Shown one piece after another: positions 24,933 to 33,915 of a DNA stretch of 64,000 nucleotides. Within the stretch, counting starts at the first letter, position 1. Each line of letters starts with the position of its first letter. The position numbers were made by a program, and so were the translations under genes. Under the pieces are notes generated by a model, which was not told where the DNA came from, searched no databases, and saw nothing but the letters and a program-made list of their open reading frames with translations. This stretch comes from Ornithinimicrobium faecis. GTDB lineage: Bacteria; Actinomycetota; Actinomycetes; Actinomycetales; Dermatophilaceae. The DNA lies in assembly GCF_023923225.1 (NCBI RefSeq), contig NZ_CP099489.1, forward strand, positions 2,418,001 through 2,482,000, written 5' to 3'.

Positions 24933-25733
24933 ATGAAAATTCCCTTCGCACCCACAACTCGGCTGTCCCTGCTCGTGGCGGGCGTGCTGGCGGTCGTGTT
25001 GGTCACCACGACCCTCGCCCGTGGCCCGGCCGAGGCGCTGGACGGCCCGGTCGACGTCGTCTATGTCGCGGACGGGCGCAACTTCCCAGATTCCCTGGCC
25101 GGTGCCACGCTGGCCGCGACCGCCGGGGCCCCGTTGCTCATGGTCAAGTCCGAGCTGCCGGTGCCCTCGGAGACCACCGCGGCCCTGGCTGTCCTTGACC
25201 CCGACCGGATCGTGGTCCTGGGCGGACCGCTTGCCGTGTCCGACGAGGTCGCCGACGCACTGGAGCCCTACGCCACAACCGGCACGGTCACCCGGCTCTT
25301 CGGCGCCACCCGCTATGGCACCGCGGCCGCCATCGCCGACGCCCTGCCCGACAAGGTCCACGACGCGGACCTGCTCGACGGCCAGGACAGTGAGCACTAC
25401 ACCACCCACTGGCTCCACTCGGTCAACGGAGCGGTCCGCAGTCACTCCCCAGAGCTCGGCGGGGTGCGGATTGAACGGCCGGCCGCGCAGCCGGTCGGCA
25501 TCTACTGCATCCTCCTGCCGGACGGCGTGCAGCAGGCCGAGGCAGCCGTGGGATCCGTCCAGCTCACGAGTGCCACTATCAAGACCTATGCGATCACGGT
25601 GACGACCACGAGAGGCCACCCCTGCAACTCGACGGGCAGCTGGGACCTCGCCGTCGACATCACCGCAGATGGCGCGCTCGAGGACTCCGACTTCTCGGTG
25701 ATGTTCTCGGGCAGCGAGAGTGTCTACCCCTGA
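24933..25733 (+). CDS. Secreted protein with cell-wall-binding repeat 2 module
   Basis: A 266-residue exported protein. A signal peptide is clear: a basic start, a hydrophobic stretch (residues 11-28) and likely cleavage after AEA near residue 35. Residues 40-135 form a CW_binding_2-type module: VADGRNFPDSLAGATLAA, APLLMVKSELP, RIVVLGGPLAVSDEV, and TRLFGATRYGTAA. Only about one module is present, while typical members carry three. A DADLLDGQDSEHY motif (about 145-157) links to a C-terminal domain of about 100 residues with two cysteines, which I do not recognise. AGGAGG precedes the ATG. Its end overlaps the convergent ABC exporter by 10 bp. Confidence 0.83.
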   Translation: MKIPFAPTTRLSLLVAGVLAVVLVTTTLARGPAEALDGPVDVVYVADGRNFPDSLAGATLAATAGAPLLMVKSELPVPSETTAALAVLDPDRIVVLGGPLAVSDEVADALEPYATTGTVTRLFGATRYGTAAAIADALPDKVHDADLLDGQDSEHYTTHWLHSVNGAVRSHSPELGGVRIERPAAQPVGIYCILLPDGVQQAEAAVGSVQLTSATIKTYAITVTTTRGHPCNSTGSWDLAVDITADGALEDSDFSVMFSGSESVYP

Positions 25734-27670
25734 GGGTCGGTCCCGTCCGCCTGCTGATCGTATGCCGTGGCCCGGCTCTGCGGGTCGGCTCCAGTGCGGA
25801 ACTGGGTCTCGTGGAGCGTCCGATACAACCCGCCCTGGGCCAGGAGCTCCTCGTGGGTCCCGCGCTGGACGATGCTCCCCTGGTCGAGGACCAGGATCTG
25901 GTCGGCGCCACGGATCGTGCTGAGGCGGTGGGCGATCACGATCGAGGTCCGTCCGGTGAGGGCCTGATCGAGAGCCCGCTGCACGGCAGCCTCTGACTCG
26001 CTGTCCAGGTGGGCCGTGGCCTCATCGAGCAGGACGACGGCCGGTGACTTCAGCAGCAGCCGGGCGATCGCCAACCGCTGTTTCTCTCCCCCCGAGAGCC
26101 GGTGGCCGCGATCCCCCACCACGGTGTCCAGACCGTCCGGGAGGCGCTCGACCAGGCTCCAGACCTGAGCCGCTCGCAGGGCCTCCTCCAGCTCCTCCGT
26201 CGCGGCGCCGGGGGCGGCATAGAGCAGGTTGGCGCGGATGGTGTCGTTGAACATGTGCGCCTCCTGCGTCACCACCCCGATCGTGGCGGACAGGCTGGCA
26301 AAAGTGGTCTCGCGCAGGTCCACTCCCCCGATGCGCACGCTGCCCGCGGTCGGGTCATAGAGTCGCGACACCAGCGTGGTGAGCGTCGACTTGCCGGCAC
26401 CGCTCGGCCCGACCAGAGCCACGAGCTGACCGGCTGGGATGTGGGCGCTGATGTCGTGCAGCACGCGACCACCGTCGCCGCTCTCGGCGGCAACGCCCAG
26501 GTCGGGACGGCTCTCCAGGGAGGCGATCGACACCTCGTCGGCGCCGGGATAGTTGAACGAGACCTCGTCGAGCTCGACGTCCACCGGACCAATGGGCAGG
26601 TCGACAGCGTCGTCGCTCTGCTGCACGAGGGGCTCGAGGTCGAGCACCTCAAAGATCCGCTCGAAGGAGACCAGCGCGGTCATGATGTCGACGCGGACGT
26701 TGGACAGCGCGGTGAGCGGGCCATACATCCGACCGAGCAGGGCAGCCATCGCGACCAGGGTGCCGACCGAGAGGTTGCCGGCCACCGCCATCAGGCCACC
26801 CAGGCCATAGACCAGGGCCGTGGCCAGGGCGGCCACCAGCCCCAGCCCGGCCATGAAGATCACCCGGTTGACCGAGATCTGGACCCCGGCATCGCGCACC
26901 CCACGTGCCCGGTCGGCATACTCCTGGTCTTCTTGGGCCGGCCGCCCGAAGAGCCGCACCAGCATCGCCCCGGCGACATTGAACCGCTCGGTCATCCGGG
27001 TCGCCAGGTCCGCATTGAGGGTCATCTGCTGGCGCGTCAACTGGGACAGCCGCCGTCCCATCCGGTGGGCCGGGATCAGGAAGATCGGCAACAGCAGGAG
27101 GGCGAGCAGCGTGATCAGCCAGGACATGGTGACCAGGGCGCCAAGGATCAGGACGAGGGAGACCACATTGCTGACCAGACCGGACAGGATGCTGGTGAAG
27201 GCAGTCTGGGCCCCGATCACGTCCGTGTTGAGCCGGTTGACCAGGGCACCGGTCTGGGCCCGGGTGAAAAAGGCGATCGGCTGGCGCAGCACGTGGGAGA
27301 AGACCTGGGTGCGCAGGTTGAGGATCAGGCCCTCACCGATGCGCGAGCCATAGAAGCGGGTGATGATCGTCAACCCGGCCTCGACCACGGCCAGCCCCGC
27401 CACGACCAGACCGAGGGTGATCACGACACCACGGTCCTGCGGGATCACGCCGTCGTCGATGATGCGGCCGAGCAGCAGCGGGGTGGCCACGCCCAGGGCC
27501 GCCACGACGATCGTCAGGACGAGGAACAGGGTGATGTCGGCCCGGAACGGCCCGGCATAACCCAGCACCCGACGTCCGGTGCCCTCCCGGAGCCGGTGAT
27601 CACGCACCGAACGGTCCCGGGTGAAGCCGCGGACGGAGGCACCCGGACCGTGGCCCGGACCCATCGTCAC
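25724..27670 (-). CDS. ABC exporter, fused membrane and ATPase domains
   Basis: A 648-residue half-exporter. Six membrane helices span about residues 45-340, followed by a nucleotide-binding domain with Walker A GPSGAGKST, Q-loop GVVTQEAHMFNDTIRANLLY, signature LSGGEKQRLAIARLLL, Walker B VVLLDEAT and switch histidine IAHRLST. It would work as a homodimer or with an unlinked partner; the family exports lipids, drugs or peptides. The first 30 residues are basic and rich in glycine. It lies 30 bp downstream of the ABC-F gene on the same strand, and the gap is a duplicated segment. Confidence 0.9.
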   Translation of the reverse strand: MTMGPGHGPGASVRGFTRDRSVRDHRLREGTGRRVLGYAGPFRADITLFLVLTIVVAALGVATPLLLGRIIDDGVIPQDRGVVITLGLVVAGLAVVEAGLTIITRFYGSRIGEGLILNLRTQVFSHVLRQPIAFFTRAQTGALVNRLNTDVIGAQTAFTSILSGLVSNVVSLVLILGALVTMSWLITLLALLLLPIFLIPAHRMGRRLSQLTRQQMTLNADLATRMTERFNVAGAMLVRLFGRPAQEDQEYADRARGVRDAGVQISVNRVIFMAGLGLVAALATALVYGLGGLMAVAGNLSVGTLVAMAALLGRMYGPLTALSNVRVDIMTALVSFERIFEVLDLEPLVQQSDDAVDLPIGPVDVELDEVSFNYPGADEVSIASLESRPDLGVAAESGDGGRVLHDISAHIPAGQLVALVGPSGAGKSTLTTLVSRLYDPTAGSVRIGGVDLRETTFASLSATIGVVTQEAHMFNDTIRANLLYAAPGAATEELEEALRAAQVWSLVERLPDGLDTVVGDRGHRLSGGEKQRLAIARLLLKSPAVVLLDEATAHLDSESEAAVQRALDQALTGRTSIVIAHRLSTIRGADQILVLDQGSIVQRGTHEELLAQGGLYRTLHETQFRTGADPQSRATAYDQQADGTDPQG

Positions 27671-27674
27671 GTCA

Positions 27675-27707
27675 GGTCACCACTCACGCACGGTCACCAC
27701 TCACGCA
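27675..27707 (-). repeat. Direct repeat spanning the ABC-F gene stop codon
   Basis: GGTCACCACTCACGCA occurs at 27675-27690 and 27692-27707, a period of 17 bp. The TGA of the ABC-F gene (27701-27703, minus strand) lies in the second copy. Confidence 0.85.
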
Positions 27708-29299
27708 AGAGAGATCAGGTCCTGATAGTCCTGGTTCCAGTGGTCCTCAACGCCGTCGGGCAGCAACAGCACCCGCTCGGGCTCCAGCGCCGCGACCGCG
27801 CCCTCGTCGTGGCTGACCAGGACGACCGCACCCTCATAGGTGCGCAGCGCCGCCAGGACCTCCTCGCGGGAGGCGGGGTCCAGGTTGTTGGTGGGCTCAT
27901 CGAGCAACAGCACGTTGGCTGCCGAGACGACCAGCATGGCCAGGGCCAGACGGGTCTTCTCGCCACCGGAGAGCACACCGGCCGGCTTGTCCACGTCGTC
28001 ACCGCTGAACAGGAAGGAGCCCAGCACCTTGCGGGTCTCGGTGTCGTCCAGGTCCGGGGCGGACGAGCGCATGTTGTCCAGCACCGAGCGCTGCACGTCG
28101 AGGGTCTCGTGCTCCTGGGCGTAGTAGCCGAGCTTGAGGCCGTGCCCCGGCTCAACCTGCCCCGTGTCGGGCTCGTCGAGGCCGGCGAGCAGACGCAGCA
28201 GGGTGGTCTTGCCGGCACCATTGAGTCCGAGCACGACCACGCGGGAGCCACGGTCGATGTTGAGGTCGACGTCGGTGAAGATCTCGAGTGAGCCGTAGGA
28301 ACGGGACAGCCCCGAGGCGGACAGCGGCGTCTTGCCACAGGGCGCCGGGGTCGGGAACCGCAGCTTGGCGACCTTGTCGGTCACCCGCTCCCCCTCGATG
28401 CCGGCGAGCAGCTTCTGGGCACGACGTGCCATGTTCTGCGCCGCAACAGCCTTGGTCGCCTTGGCCCGCATCTTGTCGGCCTGGGCCATCAGGGTCGCGG
28501 CCTTCTTCTCGGCGTTGACGCGCTCGCGCTTGCGACGGCGCTCATCGGTCTCGCGCTGCAGCAGATAGGGCTTCCAGCCCATGTTGTACTGATCGATCTC
28601 GGCGCGGTTGGCGTCCAGGTGGAAGACCCGGTTGACGACCTGCTCGATGAGCTCGACATCGTGACTGATCACCATCAGCCCACCGGGATAGGTCTTGAGA
28701 TAGTCGCGCAGCCAGACGATCGAGTCGGCGTCCAGGTGGTTGGTCGGCTCGTCCAGCAGGAGCGTCGAGGCCCCGCTGAACAGGATCCGCGCCAGCTCGA
28801 TGCGGCGGCGCTGACCACCGGAGAGGGTGGCCAGCTCCTGGTCCAGGACACGGGTGGGCAGGCCGAGGCTGGACGCGATGGAGGCGGCCTCCGACTCGGC
28901 GGCATAGCCACCGCGCGCGTCAAACTCGGCATCGAGGCGGGTGTAGCGGCCCATCGCCTTCTCCCGGACAGCCTCGTCCTCGCTGGCCATCGCGGTCTCA
29001 GCGGTCCGCAGGTCCCGGATCACCGTGTCCAGACCACGTGCCGACAGTATGCGGTCACGCCCCAGGACGTGCAGGTCACCAGTGCGGGGGTCCTGTGGGA
29101 GGTAACCCACGTCGCCTCGGCGGGTCACGGCACCGGCGGCGGGCTCGGACTCGCCGGCCAACACCTTGGTGAGGGTGGTCTTGCCGGCGCCATTGCGTCC
29201 CACGAGACCGACGCGGTCGCCGGGAGCGACCTGGAAGGCAACGTCATCCATCAGGAGCCGGGGGCCCGCGCGCAACTCGACGCCCGAGACAGTGATCAC
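27701..29299 (-). CDS. ABC-F family ATPase
   Basis: A 532-residue soluble protein with two ABC ATPase domains and no membrane segment, as in ribosome-acting ABC-F proteins. Domain 1 has GRNGAGKTT (near residue 35) and LSGGQRRRIELARI; domain 2 has GLNGAGKTT and LSGGEKTRLALAML. The linker between them is long, basic and rich in lysine and arginine (about residues 245-310), the tRNA-interacting arm in this family. Members act in translation or antibiotic protection; no resistance role is visible here. The GTG start is set by AAGGAG 8 nt upstream; the longer open frame is rejected. Confidence 0.9.
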   Translation of the reverse strand: MITVSGVELRAGPRLLMDDVAFQVAPGDRVGLVGRNGAGKTTLTKVLAGESEPAAGAVTRRGDVGYLPQDPRTGDLHVLGRDRILSARGLDTVIRDLRTAETAMASEDEAVREKAMGRYTRLDAEFDARGGYAAESEAASIASSLGLPTRVLDQELATLSGGQRRRIELARILFSGASTLLLDEPTNHLDADSIVWLRDYLKTYPGGLMVISHDVELIEQVVNRVFHLDANRAEIDQYNMGWKPYLLQRETDERRRKRERVNAEKKAATLMAQADKMRAKATKAVAAQNMARRAQKLLAGIEGERVTDKVAKLRFPTPAPCGKTPLSASGLSRSYGSLEIFTDVDLNIDRGSRVVVLGLNGAGKTTLLRLLAGLDEPDTGQVEPGHGLKLGYYAQEHETLDVQRSVLDNMRSSAPDLDDTETRKVLGSFLFSGDDVDKPAGVLSGGEKTRLALAMLVVSAANVLLLDEPTNNLDPASREEVLAALRTYEGAVVLVSHDEGAVAALEPERVLLLPDGVEDHWNQDYQDLISLA

Positions 29300-29415
29300 G
29301 AACAGGACTCCTTGATTGATGACAGACGGCGCTGACACGTGCTAAGTGGGCGTGTGGTGGTTAGTCTACGATCGCGGACCACCGTCTCGCGAATGTGTTA
29401 GAGAGCGGAGAGAGC

Positions 29416-30351
29416 ATGACCTTCAAGGAGAACGCCAGGCTCGACACGAGTCAGGTCCGCAGCGGCGGTGGCGGCGGCCGGCGAAGTGGCGGGGGCGGCG
29501 GCATGGCCGCTGGCGGCGGCATCGGCGGCATCATCCTGCTCGTCCTCTATCTGATCTTCGGGGGCAACCTCGGCGGTGGTGGTGGCGGCGCCGGCGGTGG
29601 AGGTGCTGCAGGGGCCGACAGCTGGAACTTCAACGCCGCGGAGGTCGGCGCCGAGGGTGAGGGCGTCTCCGACGACTTCTCACACTGCCAGACCGGGGCC
29701 GACGCCAACGAAAACCGTGACTGCCTGGTCGTCGGCACGGTCAACAGCGTTCAAGCGTTTTGGACCAGCGCCTGGTCGGAGTATCAGCCCGCGCAGACGG
29801 TGATCTTCTCCGGCACCGTGCAGACCGGGTGCGGCGCAGCCAACAGCCAGGTCGGGCCGTTCTACTGCCCCCTCGATGAGCAGGTCTACATCGACGTGAG
29901 CTTCTTTGACCAGCTCGAGCAGATGGGCGCCGACGGCGGCTCCCTGTCCCAGATGTATGTGATCGGCCACGAGTATGGCCACCACGTCCAGAACCTCAAC
30001 GGCGTCCTCGGACGGGCGCAGCAGGACCCCCAGGGCCCCGAGTCCGGCGCCGTCCGCATCGAACTGCAGGCCGACTGCTATGCGGGAGTCTGGGTGGCGC
30101 ACGCCGACGGAACCCGCCTCGGCCAGGAGGACCAGGCGATCCTGGAGCCGGTCACCCAGAAGCAGATCGACTCCGCGCTGACAGCCGCCGAGGCCGTCGG
30201 TGACGACCGGATCCAGGAGCAGATGCAGGGCCGCGTGACACCGGAGAACTGGACCCATGGCTCGTCCGAGCAGCGGCAGAAGTGGTTCATGACGGGATAT
30301 GAGTCCGGCGACCCCAACGCGTGCAACACCTTCACCGGCGACCTGGGCTGA
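29416..30351 (+). CDS. Neutral zinc metallopeptidase, YpfJ family
   Basis: A 311-residue membrane-anchored protein. After a glycine-rich N-terminus comes a helix near residues 36-49 (GIGGIILLVLYLIFGG), another glycine run, then the extracytoplasmic domain. The zinc site is HEYGHH (185-190), with Glu186 as catalytic base and further ligands expected in ELQADCYAGVW. Four cysteines (91, 103, 139, 151) may form disulfides. The family is widespread but its substrates are unknown. The ATG follows GGAGAGAG. The gene is divergent from ABC-F and converges on acVLRF1 with 7 bp between. Confidence 0.9.
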   Translation: MTFKENARLDTSQVRSGGGGGRRSGGGGGMAAGGGIGGIILLVLYLIFGGNLGGGGGGAGGGGAAGADSWNFNAAEVGAEGEGVSDDFSHCQTGADANENRDCLVVGTVNSVQAFWTSAWSEYQPAQTVIFSGTVQTGCGAANSQVGPFYCPLDEQVYIDVSFFDQLEQMGADGGSLSQMYVIGHEYGHHVQNLNGVLGRAQQDPQGPESGAVRIELQADCYAGVWVAHADGTRLGQEDQAILEPVTQKQIDSALTAAEAVGDDRIQEQMQGRVTPENWTHGSSEQRQKWFMTGYESGDPNACNTFTGDLG

Positions 30352-30358
30352 CCGGACG

Positions 30359-30982
30359 TCAGGCTGGCTCGGGCTCCGCGATGCTGATGCGGGTGGCCCG
30401 ACCCCGGCGCAACGTCTCCTGCAGCACCTTGAGGCGTGGGTCGGGGAGGTCATAGAACTCGCGGCGCGGCAGGTCCGTGATCCGGCCCAGCACGGACGCC
30501 TGCAGCACCTGACGCACTAGCGCCTTGTCTCCGCCGACCACCAGCCCGTCCGCCCTCGGGCGACGGGGTGTCAGCAGCCGGTCGGCGGCCTGCTCGATCA
30601 CGCGCTCCACGAGGGCATCAGCCTGGTTGCCCCGGCGCCGGGCAAAGCGTTGCTGGGACCAGCCGCCGGCAGCGGTGCGGGACTGGACATAGCGGGTACC
30701 GCAGTGGTGATCGGTGAGCCGGTCACCATCAGCCAGCCCCACGGCATACCCACCCCTGCGGACCAGCACCAGACCGAGGCGAGCCGGCAGATCCACGGCA
30801 CCGGGTGCCCAGGCCAGGACCTCCGCGACCGCCCCGTCGGGGGCGGACAGCACAAACGGCACGGCCTGCGGGTCGGCCCCAGGGGACCGCTCCGGCTGAC
30901 CGTGCCGCTGCGTGAAACCGTCGATCCACCGGTCCAGACGCGCGGGGTCGACCTCGACCACCCGCGCTGGGCCAGGGCTCAC
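30359..30982 (-). CDS. acVLRF1-family peptidyl-tRNA hydrolase (Vms1-like release factor)
   Basis: A 207-residue protein of the actinobacterial branch of the eRF1/Vms1-like release factors, which free nascent chains from stalled ribosomal complexes. The recognisable core is CGTRYVQSRTAAGGWSQQRF near residues 94-113, containing glutamines of the catalytic loop type, followed by a very basic stretch (ARRRGNQAD). The C-terminal half includes VGGDKALVRQVL and a helical end. It begins 4 bp after the sufT-like gene stop on the same strand, so it is likely the last gene of the suf operon. I know no direct link between the two processes. Confidence 0.78.
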   Translation of the reverse strand: MSPGPARVVEVDPARLDRWIDGFTQRHGQPERSPGADPQAVPFVLSAPDGAVAEVLAWAPGAVDLPARLGLVLVRRGGYAVGLADGDRLTDHHCGTRYVQSRTAAGGWSQQRFARRRGNQADALVERVIEQAADRLLTPRRPRADGLVVGGDKALVRQVLQASVLGRITDLPRREFYDLPDPRLKVLQETLRRGRATRISIAEPEPA

Positions 30983-30986
30983 CGGC

Positions 30987-31313
30987 TCAGACGTTGAAGC
31001 CGAGGGCGCGCAGCTGCTCGCGGCCGTCGGGGGTGATCTTGTCCGGGCCCCACGGCGGCATCCAGACCCAGTTGATGCGGTGACTGGACACCAGACCCTC
31101 CAGGACGCTGCCGACCTGCTCCTCGATCACGTCGGTGAGCGGGCAGGCGGCACTGGTCAGGGTCATGTCGATGACGGCGTGGGACTGCGCGTCGACGGTC
31201 AGTCCGTAGATCAGGCCCAGGTCGACGACGTTGATCCCCAGCTCGGGGTCGACGACATCGTGCAGGGCCTCCTCGACGTCCGCGACGTTGGGCGGTGTGG
31301 TGGTCGTGCTCAT
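30987..31313 (-). CDS. SufT-like metal-sulfur cluster assembly factor (MIP18/DUF59)
   Basis: A 108-residue protein of the MIP18 family, which helps mature Fe-S proteins. The signature is VVDPELGINVVDLGLIY (residues 20-36), then DMTLTSAACPLTDVIEEQV with the conserved cysteine, and WVWMPPWGPDKITPDGREQL at the C-terminus. It is in the normal sufT position downstream of sufU. The acVLRF1 gene follows 4 bp after its stop. Confidence 0.9.
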   Translation of the reverse strand: MSTTTTPPNVADVEEALHDVVDPELGINVVDLGLIYGLTVDAQSHAVIDMTLTSAACPLTDVIEEQVGSVLEGLVSSHRINWVWMPPWGPDKITPDGREQLRALGFNV

Positions 31314-31356
31314 CGGGTCCTCCTCGGTGGTTGTCTCAGGGTCTCATGTGCAGGTG

Positions 31357-31821
31357 TCAGGTGCGGCTGGGGGCACTCGAGGACACCGCGGAGATGTCCT
31401 CGCCGCTGCGGGCCAGGGCGTCGGTGAACGCGGTCCAGCCCAGCAGGGCGCACTTCACGCGCGCCGGATAACGGGACACGCCGGCGAAGGCGACACCGTC
31501 GCCGATCTCCTCGGGGTCCCCGGCGTCGGTGCCCTTGCTGGTGAGCATGGTGCGCATCGCCAGGAAGGTCTGGAGGGCCTCGTCCACCGGGTGTCCGATG
31601 GTCTCCTCGGCCAACACGGAGGTGCTCGCGATGGAGATGGAGCAGCCCTGCGCGTCATAGGAGACGTCGCTGATCACGCCGTCGGTCACCTGCACACGCA
31701 GCGTGATCTCGTCCCCACAGGTGGGGTTGATGTGGTGCACCTCCGCGCCGAACGGCTCGCGCAGTCCGACGTGCTGGGGGTGTTTGGAGTGATCCAGGAT
31801 CAGCTCGCCATACAGGTCCAT
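31357..31821 (-). CDS. sufU: SufU Fe-S assembly / zinc-dependent sulfurtransferase
   Basis: A 154-residue protein that takes persulfide sulfur from SufS. The zinc ligands Cys35, Asp37, Cys60 and Cys124 are all present (NPTCGDE, AQGCSIS, VKCALLGW). The insertion between the second and third cysteines is typical of SufU and absent from IscU. It starts 9 bp after sufS. The C-terminus has a short serine-rich tail. Confidence 0.93.
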   Translation of the reverse strand: MDLYGELILDHSKHPQHVGLREPFGAEVHHINPTCGDEITLRVQVTDGVISDVSYDAQGCSISIASTSVLAEETIGHPVDEALQTFLAMRTMLTSKGTDAGDPEEIGDGVAFAGVSRYPARVKCALLGWTAFTDALARSGEDISAVSSSAPSRT

Positions 31822-31830
31822 CGTCCCTCC

Positions 31831-33123
31831 TCAGGCGCTCAGGCCGAAGACGGCCGGCACGGTGTCGAGGGCCTCGACGAAGGCGTCGATGTCGGCCCGG
31901 TTGGTGTAGACGGAGAAGCTCGCCCGGGTGCTGGCCGGGATGCTCAGGCGGCGGTGCAGCGGCCACGCACAGTGGTGCCCGGTGCGCACGGCGATGCCGC
32001 GGTCGTCCAGGACCTGCCCCACGTCGTGGGGGTGGATCCCCTCGACGGTGAAGGCGACGGCCCCCACGCGCTGGGCCGGGGCGGTGGGCCCGATCACGGT
32101 GACCCACGAGCGGGTCGCCAACTGCTCGAGGCAGTATGCCGTCAGTTCAGTGTCGTGCTGATGGATCCGGTCCATCCCCAGCTCAGTGAGGTAGTCGATG
32201 GCGCTCGCCAGGCCGACGGCCTGGGCGGCCATCGGCACGCCTGCCTCGAAGCGCTGGGGCGGCGGGGCATAGGTCGAGCGCTCCATGCGGACCAGCTCGA
32301 TCATCGAGCCGCCGGTGATGAACGGCGGCATCGCGGCCAGCAGCTCGGGGCGCCCCCAGAGCACGCCGATGCCGGACGGGCCGATCACCTTGTGGCCGGT
32401 GAACGCGAGGAAGTCCACGTCCAGGTCTCGCACGTCGACCGGGAGGTGCGGCACAGACTGGCAGGCGTCCACCAGCGTGAGCGCGCCAACGGCCTTCGCG
32501 GCAGCGACCAGCGGAGCCACGTCGTTGAGGGTGCCGAGCACGTTGGAGACCTGGGTGAAGGCCAGCACCTTGGTGCGCTCCCCCACGACGGTGCCCGGGT
32601 CCTGCAGGAGCCCGTCATCGGTGATCCCGATCCAGCGCAGGGTGGCACCGGTGCGTCGGGCCAGCTCCTGCCAGGGCACCAGATTGGCGTGGTGCTCCAT
32701 CTCGGTGACGACGATCTCGTCGCCCGGGCCGAGCTGCAGCCGTGCGGCGACCTGCGGGTCGGCCCCGTCGATGGCGCCGGGGGCACCGGCATTGCTCATC
32801 GCGTAGGCCACCAGGTTGATCGCCTCGGTGCCGTTCTTGGTGAAGACGACCTCATCGGGTCGCGCACCGATGAACCGGGCGACCGTGGCGCGCGCCCCCT
32901 CGAAGGCCTCGGTGGCCTCCTCGGCGAGCTGGTGCGCGCCACGGTGCACCGCGGCGTTGCGTGTTGAGTAGTACTCCTGCTCGGCCTCCAGGACACACCA
33001 GGGCTTCTGCGCGGTCGCACCGCTGTCCAGATAGACCAGTGGACGTCCATCGCGCACCGTGCGGGAGAGCACGGGGAAGTCCGCCCGGATCCGGGCCAGC
33101 TCATCCTCCGTGAAGGCAGGCAT
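31831..33123 (-). CDS. sufS: Cysteine desulfurase SufS
   Basis: A PLP enzyme that removes sulfur from cysteine and passes it on as a persulfide. The 430-residue protein has PLP-stacking His145 (EMEHHANLVPW), Schiff-base Lys245 (FTGHKVIGPSG), and the catalytic Cys385 in VRTGHHCAWPL, the short-loop type typical of SufS. It overlaps the sufC stop by 1 nt. It would work with SufU downstream and deliver sulfur to the SufBCD scaffold. Confidence 0.95.
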   Translation of the reverse strand: MPAFTEDELARIRADFPVLSRTVRDGRPLVYLDSGATAQKPWCVLEAEQEYYSTRNAAVHRGAHQLAEEATEAFEGARATVARFIGARPDEVVFTKNGTEAINLVAYAMSNAGAPGAIDGADPQVAARLQLGPGDEIVVTEMEHHANLVPWQELARRTGATLRWIGITDDGLLQDPGTVVGERTKVLAFTQVSNVLGTLNDVAPLVAAAKAVGALTLVDACQSVPHLPVDVRDLDVDFLAFTGHKVIGPSGIGVLWGRPELLAAMPPFITGGSMIELVRMERSTYAPPPQRFEAGVPMAAQAVGLASAIDYLTELGMDRIHQHDTELTAYCLEQLATRSWVTVIGPTAPAQRVGAVAFTVEGIHPHDVGQVLDDRGIAVRTGHHCAWPLHRRLSIPASTRASFSVYTNRADIDAFVEALDTVPAVFGLSA

Positions 33124-33884
33124 CAGACTGCGGCAGCCTGCACGTAACGGTCGTAGCCCTCGTTCTCGAGGCGGTCGGCCAGCTCCGGGCCACCGGACTC
33201 GGCGACCTTGCCCGCGACGAACACGTGCACGTGGTCGGGCTTGATGTAGCGCAGGATCCGCGTGTAGTGCGTGATCAGCATGACGCCCAGGCCGGTCGCG
33301 TCCTTGACCCGGTTGACGCCCTCGGCGACGATCTTGAGCGCGTCGACGTCCAGGCCGGAGTCGGTCTCGTCCAGCACGGCGATCTGCGGCTGGAGCAACT
33401 CCATCTGCAGGATCTCGTGGCGCTTCTTCTCACCACCGGAGAAGCCCTCGTTGACATTGCGCTCGGCGAACGAGCTGTCCATGCGCAGCAGCTCCATGGC
33501 GCCCTTCATGTCCTTGACCCAGGTGCGCAGCTTGGGAGCCTCGCCGTCGATGGATGTCTTGGCGGTGCGCAGGAAGTTGGACACGGTGACGCCCGGGACC
33601 TCGACGGGATACTGCATGGCCAGGAACAGGCCGGCCTTGGCGCGCTCGTCGACGCCCATCGCCAGCACGTCCTCACCGTCGAGGGTGATGGTGCCGCCCG
33701 TGATGGTGTACTTCGGGTGGCCGGCGATGGCATAGGCCAGGGTCGACTTGCCGGAGCCGTTCGGGCCCATGATGGCGTGGGTCTCACCGGAGTTGATGGT
33801 CAGGTCGACCCCGCGCAGGATCTCCTTCTCACCGGTGTCGGTGTCAACGCTGACCTTCAGGTCGCGGATCTCAAGTGTGGTCAT
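33123..33884 (-). CDS. sufC: Fe-S assembly ATPase SufC
   Basis: A 253-residue ABC-type ATPase of the SufBCD scaffold. Walker A is GPNGSGKS (40-47), the signature is FSGGEKKRHEILQM, and Walker B is IAVLDETDSGLD. The SufC-specific SGGEKKR and TDSGLD are clear. It lies 31 bp after the Rieske-type gene and overlaps sufS. Confidence 0.96.
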   Translation of the reverse strand: MTTLEIRDLKVSVDTDTGEKEILRGVDLTINSGETHAIMGPNGSGKSTLAYAIAGHPKYTITGGTITLDGEDVLAMGVDERAKAGLFLAMQYPVEVPGVTVSNFLRTAKTSIDGEAPKLRTWVKDMKGAMELLRMDSSFAERNVNEGFSGGEKKRHEILQMELLQPQIAVLDETDSGLDVDALKIVAEGVNRVKDATGLGVMLITHYTRILRYIKPDHVHVFVAGKVAESGGPELADRLENEGYDRYVQAAAV

Positions 33885-33915
33885 TGCTTCTCCTCGGAAG
33901 GGCTTGGGCCCAGAA

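Noticed and set aside
26102..28291. Open frame of 729 codons on the plus strand opposite the ABC exporter and ABC-F genes
   Set aside because: It spans two genuine minus-strand genes and their junction, has shadow-like composition and no domain.
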